A stretch of 64,000 bases of DNA from assembly GCF_000219625.1 (NCBI RefSeq), contig NC_018208.1, positions 248,001-312,000 of the forward strand. Direction: 5' to 3'. Of this stretch, positions 12,801 through 26,621 are shown one piece after another; positions within the stretch are counted from its first letter, which is position 1; each line of letters begins with the position of its first letter. Below the pieces are notes generated by a model that did not search any database, was not told the DNA's origin, and worked only from the letters and a program-made list of their open reading frames with translations. The position numbers and the translations under genes were made by a program. Source of the DNA: Zymoseptoria tritici IPO323. Its lineage: Eukaryota; Ascomycota; Dothideomycetes; Mycosphaerellales; Mycosphaerellaceae.

Positions 12801-13054
12801 TAATTGGTCTGGACTCAGCACTACCCTTTTGCATACATGGTTACGGTGCAACTTTTTCGCGGGTGGCATGAGCGAACGTTTGGGCGTGGTAACGGCGACA
12901 TTGATCATTCCCGCTCGTTTCTCTCTGTCTATTATCTGTCCTGCTCCTTCTTTCTCCTTCCCTCCACCGACCCTCTTATCTCATTCTCTTCTTCTCTTGT
13001 TCATCACTATTTTTCGAGGTGGTACATGCCTACCTCAACAGCACAATTTTGATC
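9867..13054. other. 3.2-kb intergenic region, no supported gene
   Basis: This is the longest gene-free stretch of the window and lies between two divergent genes, the adhesin and the GT71 gene. Open frames up to about 180 codons exist on both strands, but none shows a recognisable family, clean splice structure or good start context. One at 12341-12775 begins with a hydrophobic leader, then turns into unremarkable sequence. The 12910-13010 part is pyrimidine-rich, as expected of a fungal promoter and 5' leader for the gene at 13055. A small inverted repeat (CCTGCT/AGCAGG) flanks an AATAAA-like sequence near 11370-11393. Confidence 0.6.
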
Positions 13055-15365
13055 ATGTCAACCCTCCCATCCGAAGGCTACAATGGCTACCACCAATACA
13101 AATCCTCACATCACCAGAAATCGCCATGGTCGCGCCACCGTCGACGGACTCTCGCGACACGCATCTTGGGTGGTGCGGTCGTGGTGATTTTCTGCTACAT
13201 GCTCTTCCTCCGACCATCTGTCGCCGACGCCGCGCTTCCAGAAGTCGATGAGTTACTTCCGAACCAAGACTCAAAACCTGTGCCTATCGCAAAGGCATAC
13301 CCAGAGAGGACGGTACCGCAAAGTCCTCGCGCAGCCGCTGCTGAGCCTGCTGCTCGAGCAGCTCCGATCGTGGATGCTCTCCTGCGCAGACCTCAAAGTC
13401 CGATGAAGGACGCTGCGGCAGGCGTCGCAGCTGGAGCTGGAGCTGCCAAAGATGCCGTCTCAGCTGGAGCGGGAGCCGCCAAAGATGCCGTAGTCGGAGC
13501 TGGAATGGGAAGAGCAGGCACGGGAAGAGTAGGCGGCGCAGGAGTCCCGACCAGCAGACCGTCTTACGTCGCCAAACCCGAGTACAACTTCGCGGAGAAC
13601 ACCGATGATGAAGTCTTCGAGAAAGCCATCCGGCGCATGATCGACCTACTCCCTTCGCAACTTCACGTCCGCCGTGCCCTCCTCGCCGAATTGACCGAAA
13701 CTGGCGAAGAACTGCTTCACGAACTCGCGACCCGTGTGCGCGCTTTCAAGTCGCTCTTTGAGGCTTGGGAGGCCGTGCATCTGGTGCCTTCGTATGGCTC
13801 GCTGGTGCAGCAGAATGTGCTGGAGAGGCTGAGAAGCTTGCGCGACACGACGTTGAACATCGGCGATGCGATCAAAGGATACGATGAGTTCCGCTCGTTC
13901 ATGAATACATTCGAAAAGAGGCTCTTCTCCGGCACACTGCCGTATCATGGAAACCACATGGCGTTGCACACAAGTTTCTACAATGGTGGCAGGGGAATGG
14001 TTTTCACCGCAGGTGACGGACAGGCAGGGTTCTTACTCGCCTCCATTCCGCTATTCCGCAAGCTTGGTTTCCAATACCCGATCGAGATCATGTATATGGG
14101 CGAGGAAGATCTTAGCGAAGAGCGGAGAGAAGATTTGGAAGCACTTCCCGGCGTTGTGACGAGAGACTTGCGCAAGATGATCAACGATGAAGGCTGGAAG
14201 TTAAAAGGTAAGACCACTCTGCCCTCTGGCTTATTGTCAATGATTGACTCAGTTTCGCAGGTTGGGCCGCCAAACCTTTCGCCATACTCATGTCCTCCTT
14301 CCGCGAAGCCATCTTCGTCGATGCCGATGCCATCTTCTTTGTCAATCCCGCCGAGCTGTTCGAAGATGAAGGATACAAGGACACCGGCGCGCTGTTCTTC
14401 AAAGACCGCAAGATCTTCCCCGAGAGCAAGCGATCGTGGATCAAGAAGGTCATTCCTGGTCCAGTTTCTGCGAATGTGAAGCGCTCCAGACTTTGGACGG
14501 GTGAGAGTGGACACATGCAGGACAGTGGTGTGGTTGTTGTCGACAAGTGGAAGCATTTCTTGCCAATGGTGTTGTGCACGAGATTGAACGGTCCGGACCG
14601 GGATGGCAACAAGGATAAGGGCAGGAGAGGAGTGTACGACATGGTTTATGGTATGTGTGCTGAAGTCGCATTCCCATCAATGCGATCTGCTGACCACGAA
14701 TCTTCCCTACTACAGGCGACAAGGAAACCTTCTGGCTCAGCTGGGAGATGGTCGGCGACAGCGGCTACACCTTCCACGACTCCGTCGCGGGAGTCATGGG
14801 AGCCTTCGACAGTGCCACGACCCTCGAACACGCAACCAAGGACAAGAAGACGGAAGACGAGAAACTCAAACTGCTGCAGGGCAAGGACGACAAAAAGAAG
14901 GACGAAAAGAAAAAGGACGACGAAAAGAAGGACGAAGAGAAGAAAGACGGCGAAGACGACAAGCCAGACGGCGAGGACAAGAAAGAAGACGACGACAACA
15001 CCGAAGAAAAAGAAGAATCCGCCGAAGACGAAACCTCCGTCGAGCCCGCGGACGAATCCTACGACATGTCGCCCGCCCGGAACCACACCGTCTGCGCCGC
15101 GCAACTCCTGCACTTCACGCTCGAGGGCAAACCGCTCTGGTTCAACGGGTGGATCTCCGAGAGCAAAGGACTGAAGAAGGAGGCAGTCGACCCGAGTGCG
15201 TTTATGGTGTACATGGAGGAACCCCGGAATCGCAAGGAGAGCTGGAAGATTCACGGCGCGAACGTGTGTTGTTTGACGGCGGAGAATGTGAGTCAGTTTG
15301 ATGATGGAGAGAATGAGGTGATTGAGACGATTATTGGGTTGGCGAAGGAGGTCAATTGGGATTGA
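13055..15365 (+). CDS. MNN1-type alpha-1,3-mannosyltransferase (GT71), 730 aa
   Basis: Exons are 13055..14207, 14261..14650 and 14716..15365; both introns have GTAAGA or GTATGT donors and TGAC branch sites. The protein is type II: a short cytosolic tail rich in His/Lys/Arg, one membrane anchor at residues 37-52, then an Ala-rich stem (AAKDAV repeats) up to about 170. The catalytic part includes NGGRGMVFTAGDGQ and a DxD motif (FVDADAIFF, Asp402/404), which binds the metal and GDP-mannose in this family, and later GESGHMQDSGVVVVDK. The expected role is terminal mannose addition to glycoproteins in the Golgi. Unusual is a Lys/Asp/Glu-only stretch at about 555-629. The start at 13055 is chosen over an in-frame alternative start 36 nt upstream because it is a true ATG. 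Confidence 0.9.
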
Positions 15366-16374
15366 TGAGGATGAGGAGGGAGGGATGGAGGGAAGGGATG
15401 TTGCTGCGATTTAGCGGGTTGGGATTTGGGGATTATAGAATTTGTGTTGGGATATGTCTTGGATGTCTTCTTGTGTACAGGCGAGCTTTAGAGTGTACAT
15501 GGTTTGCACAGTTTCATTGCAGTGATATCCCGTGTCTCTTCGTCTCGAAGTCGGATGAGTTGGAGCGCCGATATACACGAAGCAGGCAACGAGCGCTTTG
15601 CTTTCCGCTTTGGGAAGCGGAGAGAGAATACCTTATTAGCTTCTCCTGCAGCGGAGGATCTCCCACGTGAGAGGAAGGGAGAATCAGAGGAAGCTAAGGT
15701 ATTCTTGGAACATGCTACAAGACGAATAGTCCGCAGATTCGAACAAATACCACAGTGAAGGCGTACGTTGGTCTGATCGTCTGATGGACGGTGGCATCCC
15801 ACTGAGAACTGTGCTTGGTATCAATGCTGCCGTGATGAATGCGATCCTGCCCTGACCTTTGAATGCCACGAAGATGGCCTCATAGTTCTCATGGTTGACA
15901 TTATACGAAGAACCGCTTCTTTGCAGGTTCACTGTACAGACAGCAGCACGCAGACATGCCACCTGCCTTTTGGCGGAGAGGATTCCAAGATGGGCGAATA
16001 TTTTCTCCTCAAAATTCGATGCATCGCAGTCTACTCCGACACCAAGATACTCAATCTCGACGATGGACATCGTGCTGTCGTTCGCTGGCTCGTTCCCAGG
16101 CCTCCAGATTACCTTACTCCAGGTGTTCGTTTCGTTGACCCGCGCCGAGGGATCGTCGGCTCGCACCGGCGGCTTCGTCATCCCTCGGCCTGGACGATGA
16201 GCTGCCGGCATAACAATTTATCGGAGCTGTGCTGAGTGGATTGTTATCATATGAATCATCACTGCCCAGTTTCCTTGGTCCTTGGCTGGATCCCAGATAT
16301 ACAATTCTTGCTTCCATTCTCCTCCTCCGTCCTCCCGCATACCTCCCTCAAGCCCGCTCTCAAGAACACCCATC
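15366..16374. other. 1.0-kb intergenic region
   Basis: It holds the 3' flank of the GT71 gene and the promoter of the dehydrogenase. No frame longer than ~175 codons looks coding on either strand. A pyrimidine-rich leader (16310-16370) precedes the dehydrogenase start. Confidence 0.6.
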
Positions 16375-17563
16375 ATGGCCTCCACCAAAACCCGTCCTCA
16401 ACCCGCCGAAATCGACCTCATCCCCTACGACGCCCCTCTCTCCATCCCCGAACCCACAAAAGCATGGCTGAACTCGCACGGCGGCAGTCTCCGCTCCGAA
16501 TACCGCAACACTCTCCCCGAAACCACCGTTCCCGGCTGTGACCTGACGAACAAATGGATCATCATCTCCGGCTCCAACAACGGCATCGGTCGTGACGCCG
16601 CCTTGTCCTTCGCAAAGTGGGGAGCGAACTTGATCCTTGCGTGCCGAGATCCACCACCGCATGAGACGCATCCTACTGCTGTCGTCGAGGAGTGTCTGAA
16701 AGTCGCTAAGGAGGCGGGCCATGTTTCGGAGATTGAGTGGTGGGAGTTGGATAATGCTGATTTGAAGAGTGTGGAGAGCTTCGCGAAGAGATGGCTGGAC
16801 ACCGGGAGAGGACTTGACATCCTTTGCAACAACGCAGGCATGGGAGGCAGCCCCGGAGGAAGCGATGCGTTCCTCACCAAAGACGGATTCGAGATTGTCC
16901 ACCAGGTCAACTTTCTTGCGCATGTGTTGTTAACGTTGAGCTTGCTCCCCAGTCTGGCGAAGACAAAGGACCCGAGAATTGTGTGCACGACTTCCTGCTT
17001 CCACTATTTGGGAAAGTACAACATTGCCAACTTCAACGGAGGAAAAGGAATGGGCGGTCTAGACGGAGTGTAAGCCCTTCCCACCACTCCCACCCACACA
17101 AACCAAATACTGACCACCCCCCTCCCTCCACAGCCAATACTACCAAAACAACAAACTCTACTTCCAAATCTGGCTCACCGAACTCCAACACCGCCTGGAC
17201 ACCCACCCGGAGTACGCCCACATCACCATCAACGGCGTGCACCCGGGCTACGTCAACTCGGGCATCTGGAAACTCACGGGCGAAGGCCTCGTGCACACGA
17301 TCAAGCAATTCGCCGTCAACGTCGCCGCCAGCTACATCGGCATCGACACCCAGCAAGGGTCGCTGTGCATCACCCACGCGGCGACGAATGAAGAGTGCTG
17401 GAGGAAGGGGGGCAGGTATTTCAATCGGGTGTATGAGACGGAGAGTATGCCGCATTGTAGGGATCGGGATGCGAGATTGAGGGTGTGGAGGAAGGTGGAT
17501 GAGGAGTTGAGGTTGAGGGATAAAGGACTGCTGGATGTGGTGGGGTTGTGGAGTACGGAGTAG
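16375..17563 (+). CDS. Short-chain dehydrogenase/reductase, 374 aa
   Basis: Exons are 16375..17069 and 17134..17563. The 64-bp intron (GTAAGC, ACTGAC, CAG) falls inside a Val codon, and joining it restores the catalytic YxxxK as YQNNK. The classical SDR landmarks are present: cofactor loop SGSNNGIG at residues 65-72, NNAG near 160, a Ser in CTTSCFHYLG, and HPGYVNSG after the active site. Length and N-terminal extension resemble fungal retinol-dehydrogenase/WW-oxidoreductase-like SDRs acting on a hydrophobic alcohol or ketone. The substrate cannot be read from the sequence. ATG 16375 has a good context (ATCATGGCC). Confidence 0.9.
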
Positions 17564-18090
17564 AGAGGAGAGGAGGTGAGGTGAGGTGAGGTGCGGATAA
17601 GGGATGGTGCGACGGACAGGGGAGGGGTGGGTTAGTGTGAGGTTTCGCTCGGACGGGTGCAGGGGTGGTGGGACTGGGTGGCCCTGTTTAGTTTGCTTTT
17701 GGCATGTGATTGCTTGGCGTTGATGGGATGGAGGGATGAAGGGAGCACAGATACCTCGTATTGTTTGGATGATTTGGGCAACAATAGACAGGATGGACGA
17801 CAACAGCGTATTGCACAACATGAGCTTCACAATCCGTATTGTCCAAAGTCCATGAATTCTGCTCAAGATCGACAATAGGAAGAAAAAGCGCAAGTGAATA
17901 GGAAAGAAATTCACAAACATCACTTTATATCAACGACCCAATCCTCTTCCCTTCTTCCCCTTCTCTTCAGCAACATACCATCTCATCTCACCTTTCTTCG
18001 CATTTTCGATCTCCCACTTCGAACAGCCTTTCACACACACAACAAACACATCACCACCACAATCCACCAACCATTTCCCGGAAAGCAAAA
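17564..18090. other. Intergenic region, no gene seen
   Basis: A G-rich stretch (GAGGTGAGGTGAGG near 17570-17590) follows the dehydrogenase stop. After it comes CA/CT-rich sequence resembling a promoter and leader for the candidate at 18091. Confidence 0.5.
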
Positions 18091-18550
18091 ATGCATTTCG
18101 ATCCATACCTCTCTCCTCCCCTCCCGTCCTCTCCTCCCTCCGCTTCGCCGACTCCGCCGCCCGTCTCCACCACAATCGACTACAAAACCCTCGCCGCGCA
18201 GAAAGACCGAGTGAACGACTCCCTCCGCCTCAAGAACGCCAACCTCGAGCGCGCCCTCGCAGAAGTGAAAAAGGCCGACTCCCGACAAAAATCCCTCCTC
18301 CCTCCTCACTCCTCCCTCCCTCCTCCCTCCCCCTCTCGACCACCTAGACGAGCGGGAGAAGCAGAACGGAGGGAAAGACGCCGTCAAAGCTTGGATGAAG
18401 AAGATGCGAAACTGGTGGCATCCGGATCATGTGGGCACTATGGCTGGCAAGGAGAGGAGGGGTGAGTGGGAGGTGATGGCCAAGGAGGTTTTCTGCGAGC
18501 TATGCACGGTGAAAGTTGAGATAGAGGAGGAGGAGGAAGAAGAGCAATAG
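18091..18550 (+). pseudogene. Small gene candidate split between two frames
   Basis: ATG 18091 has a strong context (AAAAATGC). Frame 1 encodes a Pro/Ser-rich N-terminus, then a coiled-coil-like stretch (AQKDRVNDSLRLKNANLERA) up to about 18295. Coding character then moves to the next frame, which runs to TAG 18548-18550 and contains DEREKQNGGKDAVKAW, a KKMRNWWHPDHVG segment and an EEEEEEEQ end. The change falls in a CCTCCCTCC-type pyrimidine tract. CACCTAG at 18347 looks like an acceptor, but no upstream GT has the phase needed to use it. A small indel in the tract, in the genome or in the assembly, is the simplest reading. The family is unknown. Confidence 0.4.
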
Positions 18551-21146
<2,596 letters not shown>

Positions 21147-22252
21147 TGGGTGGGTTGGTTGTTAGGGTTGGCTGTTAGGGTTGGTGGGTACTCAAACCCT
21201 AACCCTAAGGTTGAGGATGTGATGGTTTTTGTGGAAGAGCAAGCGGTGAGATGGTGGGCGACAGCACTGTTGAGGTCGATTGGATTTGGGTATTATATCT
21301 GGATACATAGCAGATAGTTTATCGGCGTGCTGCGCGGCCTTGTTGGCGTGTTCGGCATCTCTGGAGTTGTTGTGTTTGGTTCCGTCTTTGTCGGTGACGG
21401 ACCAAACCACCAAGTGAATTGTGACCATGTACGTGCGGCATAGGGATCGTTCACGCAGAGATCTCATTCTCACCTATCTTGGAATACGCAATTGAAATCG
21501 GACGTTGATCTCCTCGAATGTTCTTGTCAAGAGCCAACGCTACGAAAGCACCACCGAAGATTTCCCGCGTGTTATAGCGCAATTTCCTTGAGTTCCTCTC
21601 ATCTTTCAACAACAATAATAACACGACATCATCAACATCATCTTGACAGCACAGGCGCCGCCGTCAGCTTCATCGCTAGTATACATTGACGTCAACATGA
21701 ACGCAATCACGTCTACAACTGGACCACAAGAAGGAGCCTTCGAACAACAGATCACCAAGCCACCACAGCAAGCTCCATTTCTGAAACCGTTTCATCTCTA
21801 CGCCCCATCACATGACTTAAGATCTTGCATGCGCCCATATGGGACACGGCCCCCAAACCATATATTTTGCGCCAAAAATGGCCTTAGCACGGCAGTATTA
21901 TAGCCCTTCCGCCCGGATTTCGTCAGCGGCAGAAGAGGAACGACAGGATCCTGAGTAGTTCGACTCGTGAACCTCTCTGTCAGGATGAGATGAGGCAGTT
22001 CTCTCTTTTTTGGGGCATTGCGAGTATGGTCGTGCGTTTTCTTCTCTTCTTCTTCTCTTGCTTCTGATACTTTTCCAAGTCTCGTGTTTCCTTTTCACTG
22101 TTTTGATGCGCGCTTTTTGGTGGGGTTTGGGGAGCATTGCCATGCGGTCGATGTCCTCAGATTAATTTCAGCTCGCAGAGAGTCCGAATGACCAGACGAC
22201 CTCTGGCCTGCCAGTGCAACACATCTAGGACAATTCCAGGACAGCGTCAACC
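21147..22252. other. 1.1-kb intergenic region
   Basis: It begins with the telomere-like hairpin. A 68-codon frame from ATG 21697 (MNAITSTTGPQEGAFEQQ, plus strand) follows a CA-rich, leader-like stretch and might be a small gene, but nothing else supports it. The remainder shows no coding character. Confidence 0.4.
21162..21208. repeat. Telomere-like inverted repeat (2x TTAGGG facing 2x CCCTAA)
   Basis: TTAGGG occurs at 21162-21167 and 21175-21180, then CCCTAA at 21197-21202 and 21203-21208. The arms TTAGGGTT (21175-21182) and AACCCTAA (21201-21208) can form a hairpin with an 18-nt loop. It starts 15 bases after the monooxygenase stop. It is far too short to be a telomere. Confidence 0.7.
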
Positions 22253-23857
22253 ATGCCATGGGTTCCACATTCCTCGCCGGAGATCACAAGTGAAGCCCAA
22301 TGGCGCTCTGTAGTGGCTACGATTCTCGCGTTCACGGGCGTCGCGCTATTGGCGGTTGGCTTGAGATTTTGGGTGAGGAGGAAAGGGCTGATGATTGAGG
22401 ACTGGGTGACTTTGGGGACGATGGTACGTTGCTGGTGGTAGCGGTGGAGCGGAGTATGGCGCAGTCGTCAATCGGCAGGACGTTCAGACCAGCTTTGGCA
22501 AGACGAAGATTGGCTGTTTGCATGTTTGACTGACCACGGAAGATGCAGATCCTGAGTCTTGGCTTTGTGACAACATCTATTATCCGTGAGTCTCATCGGT
22601 GTACTGCTCTACCCAACTTCGAGAATGCATGCTGACACCGCACAGAAGCGAGGCTTGGTCTGGAGCAGCACACAACGAACTCGGAGCACCAAAAACCATA
22701 TCTCGTCGCCAACTATGTCGCTTGGCCACTCTACCTCTGGGGTCTGGCAGGATTCAAGCTGGCCCTTTGCATCGGCTATCTTCGCCTCGTGAAGGGCAGT
22801 CTGGGCTCCTGGCACCGGATCTTCATCGTTGGCGTTGCGACGCTGTCCTCGCTCATTCACACCATCTTCGTCATCATATATCTTTTCCCGTGCAGACCGG
22901 TACGTTGCCGTCCATTTGTTCCCGCTTGGCCGCCATGAGCCTGACATCTTTACAGCTTTCCCGCATTTTCGACGCCAGCGTTGAAGGCTCCTGTCTACCG
23001 TATGCCGCGATTAACTATACTGTTAGCGCCACGGTCATATCCCTCGATATCATCATATTTCTTCTTCCAGTGCCTCTCATACAGCGCTTGAAACTGGACC
23101 GGACTGTCAAAATCGGACTCACGGTTACCTTTTCCCTTGGCCTGCTAACGACCGTTCTGACAATCATGCGTGCTACGCAAATCAATCGCATAGTGTATGG
23201 CGATGGGAACACTACCCACTTCGTTGTACGAGGGACCTTGGAACTCAACATTGGTGTACGTCGATATTTTGTCCGCTCGAAGCGATGCTCAGCCTTGATG
23301 TGATGTCTCATGCTAAACAATCGCAGATCATGACCTCCTGCCTCCCCTTCCTCCGATCGATCCTGTCACTCGTCCCACAAAAGTTGCGCACTTGCTGTGG
23401 TCTCTTCCGTGCGCCCAACGACCAAACCCAAGACCCTCTCTCTTCGGTGCACACGATCGGCGGCAGCGTCCTGCACCTTCACCGCAACTCCTCCAATCTC
23501 AGTCTGCACCCCACAGTCGGCCCGCGAGCCTCCACCCTCGCTCTGCCTCCTCTCATCACGAAACTCAAAGTCCGCGAGCGATCAAGAGAAAAGGACGACT
23601 TTCGCACCCGTCCAAGATGTCAATACGACGAAGATGACTTAATCTCAATCTCGGTGCAAGGCGGTCGGGGTTCGCATCAGTCTAGTCCGGTCGACAGCCA
23701 GGATCTGGAGGCCGCGATGAGGTTCGGCGGGGTGCTGAAGACGGTACATGTGGAGGTTGAGAGTACAGCGGCGCCAGCGGCGGCGGAGGCGAAGGTGAAG
23801 GACTGGGGAGAGTTCGGTCGAGGAAGGACGAGGAGGGAGGTTTGGGAGAGAGGGTGA
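22253..23857 (+). CDS. Rhodopsin-like (PTH11/SAT4-type) integral membrane protein, 430 aa
   Basis: Five exons in consistent phase: 22253..22423, 22549..22585, 22646..22899, 22956..23255 and 23327..23857. Several hydrophobic helices are visible: VVATILAFTGVALLAVGLRF, the LWGLAGFKLALCIGYLRL segment, RIFIVGVATLSSLIHTIFVIIY, VISLDIIIFLLPVPLI and IGLTVTFSLGLLTTVLTI. These fit the seven-helix layout of the fungal SAT4/PTH11-related family, with an FDASVEGSC loop between helices. The C-terminal ~140 residues are a hydrophilic, Ser/Arg-rich cytoplasmic tail. Relatives include host-surface-sensing receptors, but many members are uncharacterised, so ligand and signalling partner are unknown. I see no CFEM domain. 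Confidence 0.85.
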
Positions 23858-24172
23858 AGAGGTGGAATTGAGATTTCGAAAAGGGCACGAGTTTCCGCTG
23901 ACATGTGATTGCACATGTCAAGCGGAGTGTGAAGATCATACTGCCTTCTGTCAGAAGCGCGGACAGGTGGATTGGCTCGAACATCGCAGCAACTTGCTCG
24001 AAGGCTGTGACATGAATGTCGACATCTTCAGAAGCAAGGACAAGTTACTGCCTTCGATCACACATCCGTTGCTCTGAGCATGGCGATTCAAGCATCTACA
24101 ACAACATCTTGGAGGACCTTCCATCACCAACTAAACAAGCGATCGAAGACTTCGAACTTCAGCAACACCACT
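23858..24172. other. Intergenic region, 315 bp
   Basis: Nothing recognisable. An in-frame ATG at 24080 would lengthen the next protein by 31 residues but would place its signal peptide internally. Confidence 0.5.
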
Positions 24173-26621
24173 ATGGCGACACTCCGGCGCCTCTGCATAG
24201 CCCTGCTGTCCGTCGCCAGTCATGCGGCGAACACCGGGCTTGCACAGACCGAAGTGGCGGACCAACATCACACCGTCAACGAGACTCTCAATACTGCAGA
24301 GCCCGGCCACGAGTCCTTTTTCACGACCTTCGCAACATCTTCCCGGATCCGCACCCACATCCGCCGCGCTGCGCACTCCGAGATCGAAGAAGAAAGCCTG
24401 ATGCTCCCATCGAAGCACATGCCAACGTTTTATCCAAGACACACGTCCATCTCTATCTCCACGACAACCGCAATCACACCAAGTCTCGCCGTCCGTCAAG
24501 ATGAGCCAGCCACATCGTCCAGCTGTGTTCCGCATACAGCTGAGAGCGTCCTTGCGACTTGCACGCCTATGGCAGGCAAAGCGAGCGGCCAGATCTGTCG
24601 GGCGAGGTCGACGGCTACGATCACTGGCTGCGATGTGGTTGATGTGACTTCTTCGACGACTGTGGCTAGTACCATCACTGCTTACTGCGACAGTAGTGGT
24701 GGATGCGGAGGCGCAGCTTGTCAGGGGAACGAAAAGCGTATGGCACAGTCCATCTGTGAGACTTGTTCGCCAATGGAGACCGGCGCGGCCGACCCTGGAT
24801 TCGGGAGGAAGGACTCGGCCGTTGATTTGGGCGATCTCGTGCAAGTGAAGGCCCCAGACGATAGGGAGGTCATTTCTGGTCCCCTCGATGAAGTCGACGA
24901 CTATGACAACTATCCCGACTTCGTGGTCAAAGAGTCCGATAAGTCGTTGCCCGATAACGACGTCACTCATCGCATTGGTTCGACGTCCATTGCACGCCCT
25001 TTCCAGGACGAGCAGTTCAATGTGGGAGTCAGAGGTCTCTATGGCTGCACTTCTGTCATCGCAGTCTCGCGGCGAGGAGCATGGATGTCGCACATCTGGG
25101 AGGTTCCAACTTTCTCCAGTGACAAAGGCACCGAAGCTGATTTGACAACATGGATGGAACAGGCTCAGATCGGGGTAAGAATTGCCGCTCACAGACTCCC
25201 TGTGATCACTACAACGACGGCGTTTATCACTGACACTTCTTTTCCAGATCTTCACTGGTGATGGTACTAATTATTTCCCTGGCCTCAACCAGTTCACTGC
25301 TGGAGATCCGGATGCCAGCTTCTTTGACAGCATGAAGTACGGACAAACCACCAACAAGGTCACTGTATTCATCGTCACCCCAGCCAAGGCAGGCGCAAAG
25401 CTGGAAACTCCAAAGTCGCCCTTCGAGAGCGTCAAGTACCCGGCTGAGATTCAAAGGCTGTGGACGGCCTTAGATGGGACCTACAATAACGTCAAAGTGG
25501 CCACCTACGACGATAGCCACGGCGCAACGGATCCTGCTCTCCGCGATGCAAAGCTGGCAGCCGGCAAGGGCAGAGCTTTCATTCAGTACACTCCACGCGC
25601 CAACAAACCTCCGGATCCCGCTCCGGCAGGAGGACAGCCCGGAAGCTCCACAAACCCCGCTCCGGCCTGTGAGAAGCAACAAGCACACCTCAGACTCTGG
25701 GTATATGGCAATCCGGACGAGAAGATTCCACTGTTTGAAGACAAGTGGGATGCTATGCCGAATCAAATCGTCTTTGAACCTGACGACGAGGATTCCGAGT
25801 CGGGGTCTGAGGATGGATCTGATTCTGACAAGCCAGCGCTCAATTTTCGAGCTGAGTCGACACCATCAGGAGGATCTTGTGTGTGGTTCGGTGACATAAC
25901 GACTTCGACCGCTCGAGCGACGTCTACCACCTCTAGAGGACTCAGGTTGACGACGATGGCCACTATGACGGGACCCTTGACTTGCCAGATCACCTCGGCG
26001 ACGGCCGCGACATCTTCGGTCCTCACATACTGTACCTGCAATGACTACCAAGTACATGGTGCTTATACCGAGACGGGGGACCAGGGAGGCGCCACGATCA
26101 TGTGCAACCCGAAAAATGCACAAGGACCGCCCATCACTGCAAGCTTCACACGCACCGGAACACAACCTTTCACCACGGGCGTTTGCAGGTTGAATCTGCA
26201 CGAGCACACAAGTGGCACCCTTGAAAAGCCCTACGCCGGCATCGCGACCTTGCCAATTGTACAGCCCATCACAGTCAATGTGCGCACCTTTGACGCAGCG
26301 GGAATAGTGATGAGCGACTTCACCGTGCTCAATTTGTTATCTCCGGACTACATGACCGTGCGCGCCAACAAGGAAATGGGCTTCCCGTACATGCTCACCA
26401 TCTATTCGTCAAACGATCAATCGGCCAACCCGTCCTTCTTGAGACATGGCTGGATTTTTCATGAGATGATCGAGGAGACTTCGGCGGATGTCATTTACTG
26501 GAATACGAACGCCGATGAGAATCAAGCGAAAGGAACGTATCCTCGTTGCGATACTGGTGAGTGGAGTGAGGACGACGGTGTCATTTCTCGGGATGTTCAG
26601 TGTTGGTGGGAATGTTCTTGA
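24173..26621 (+). CDS. Secreted protein of unknown function, 791 aa
   Basis: Exons are 24173..25174 and 25248..26621; the intron (GTAAGA, CACTGAC, CAG) joins in phase 0. Start 24173 is chosen because it gives a signal peptide (MATLRRLCIALLSVASHA...). The N-terminal third is Thr/Ser-rich with cysteine clusters (SICETCSP, GGCGGAACQG). A conserved-looking core, LYGCTSVIAVSRRGAWMSHIWE (split here only by description), precedes a Rossmann-like IFIVTP/VFIVTP stretch after the intron. An acidic Ser/Asp run (EDEDSESGSEDGSDSD-like) and a second Cys-containing half follow. The protein ends RDVQCWWECS. The core motif and the terminal Cys-Trp-Trp-Glu-Cys recall uncharacterised secreted proteins of Pezizomycotina, some annotated near chitinase-like proteins; this is from memory and uncertain. 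No catalytic residues can be named. Confidence 0.75.

Noticed and set aside
14603..15301. 232-codon plus-strand frame rich in Arg
   Set aside because: It is the +1 frame of the Lys/Asp/Glu-rich part of the GT71 gene.
21162..21208. Chromosome end or telomere
   Set aside because: Only two hexamers in each direction, with normal genes on both sides.
24131..25255. 374-codon open frame on the minus strand
   Set aside because: It lies fully antisense to the secreted-protein exon, which has a signal peptide and a consistent intron; its composition is that of a complement frame.
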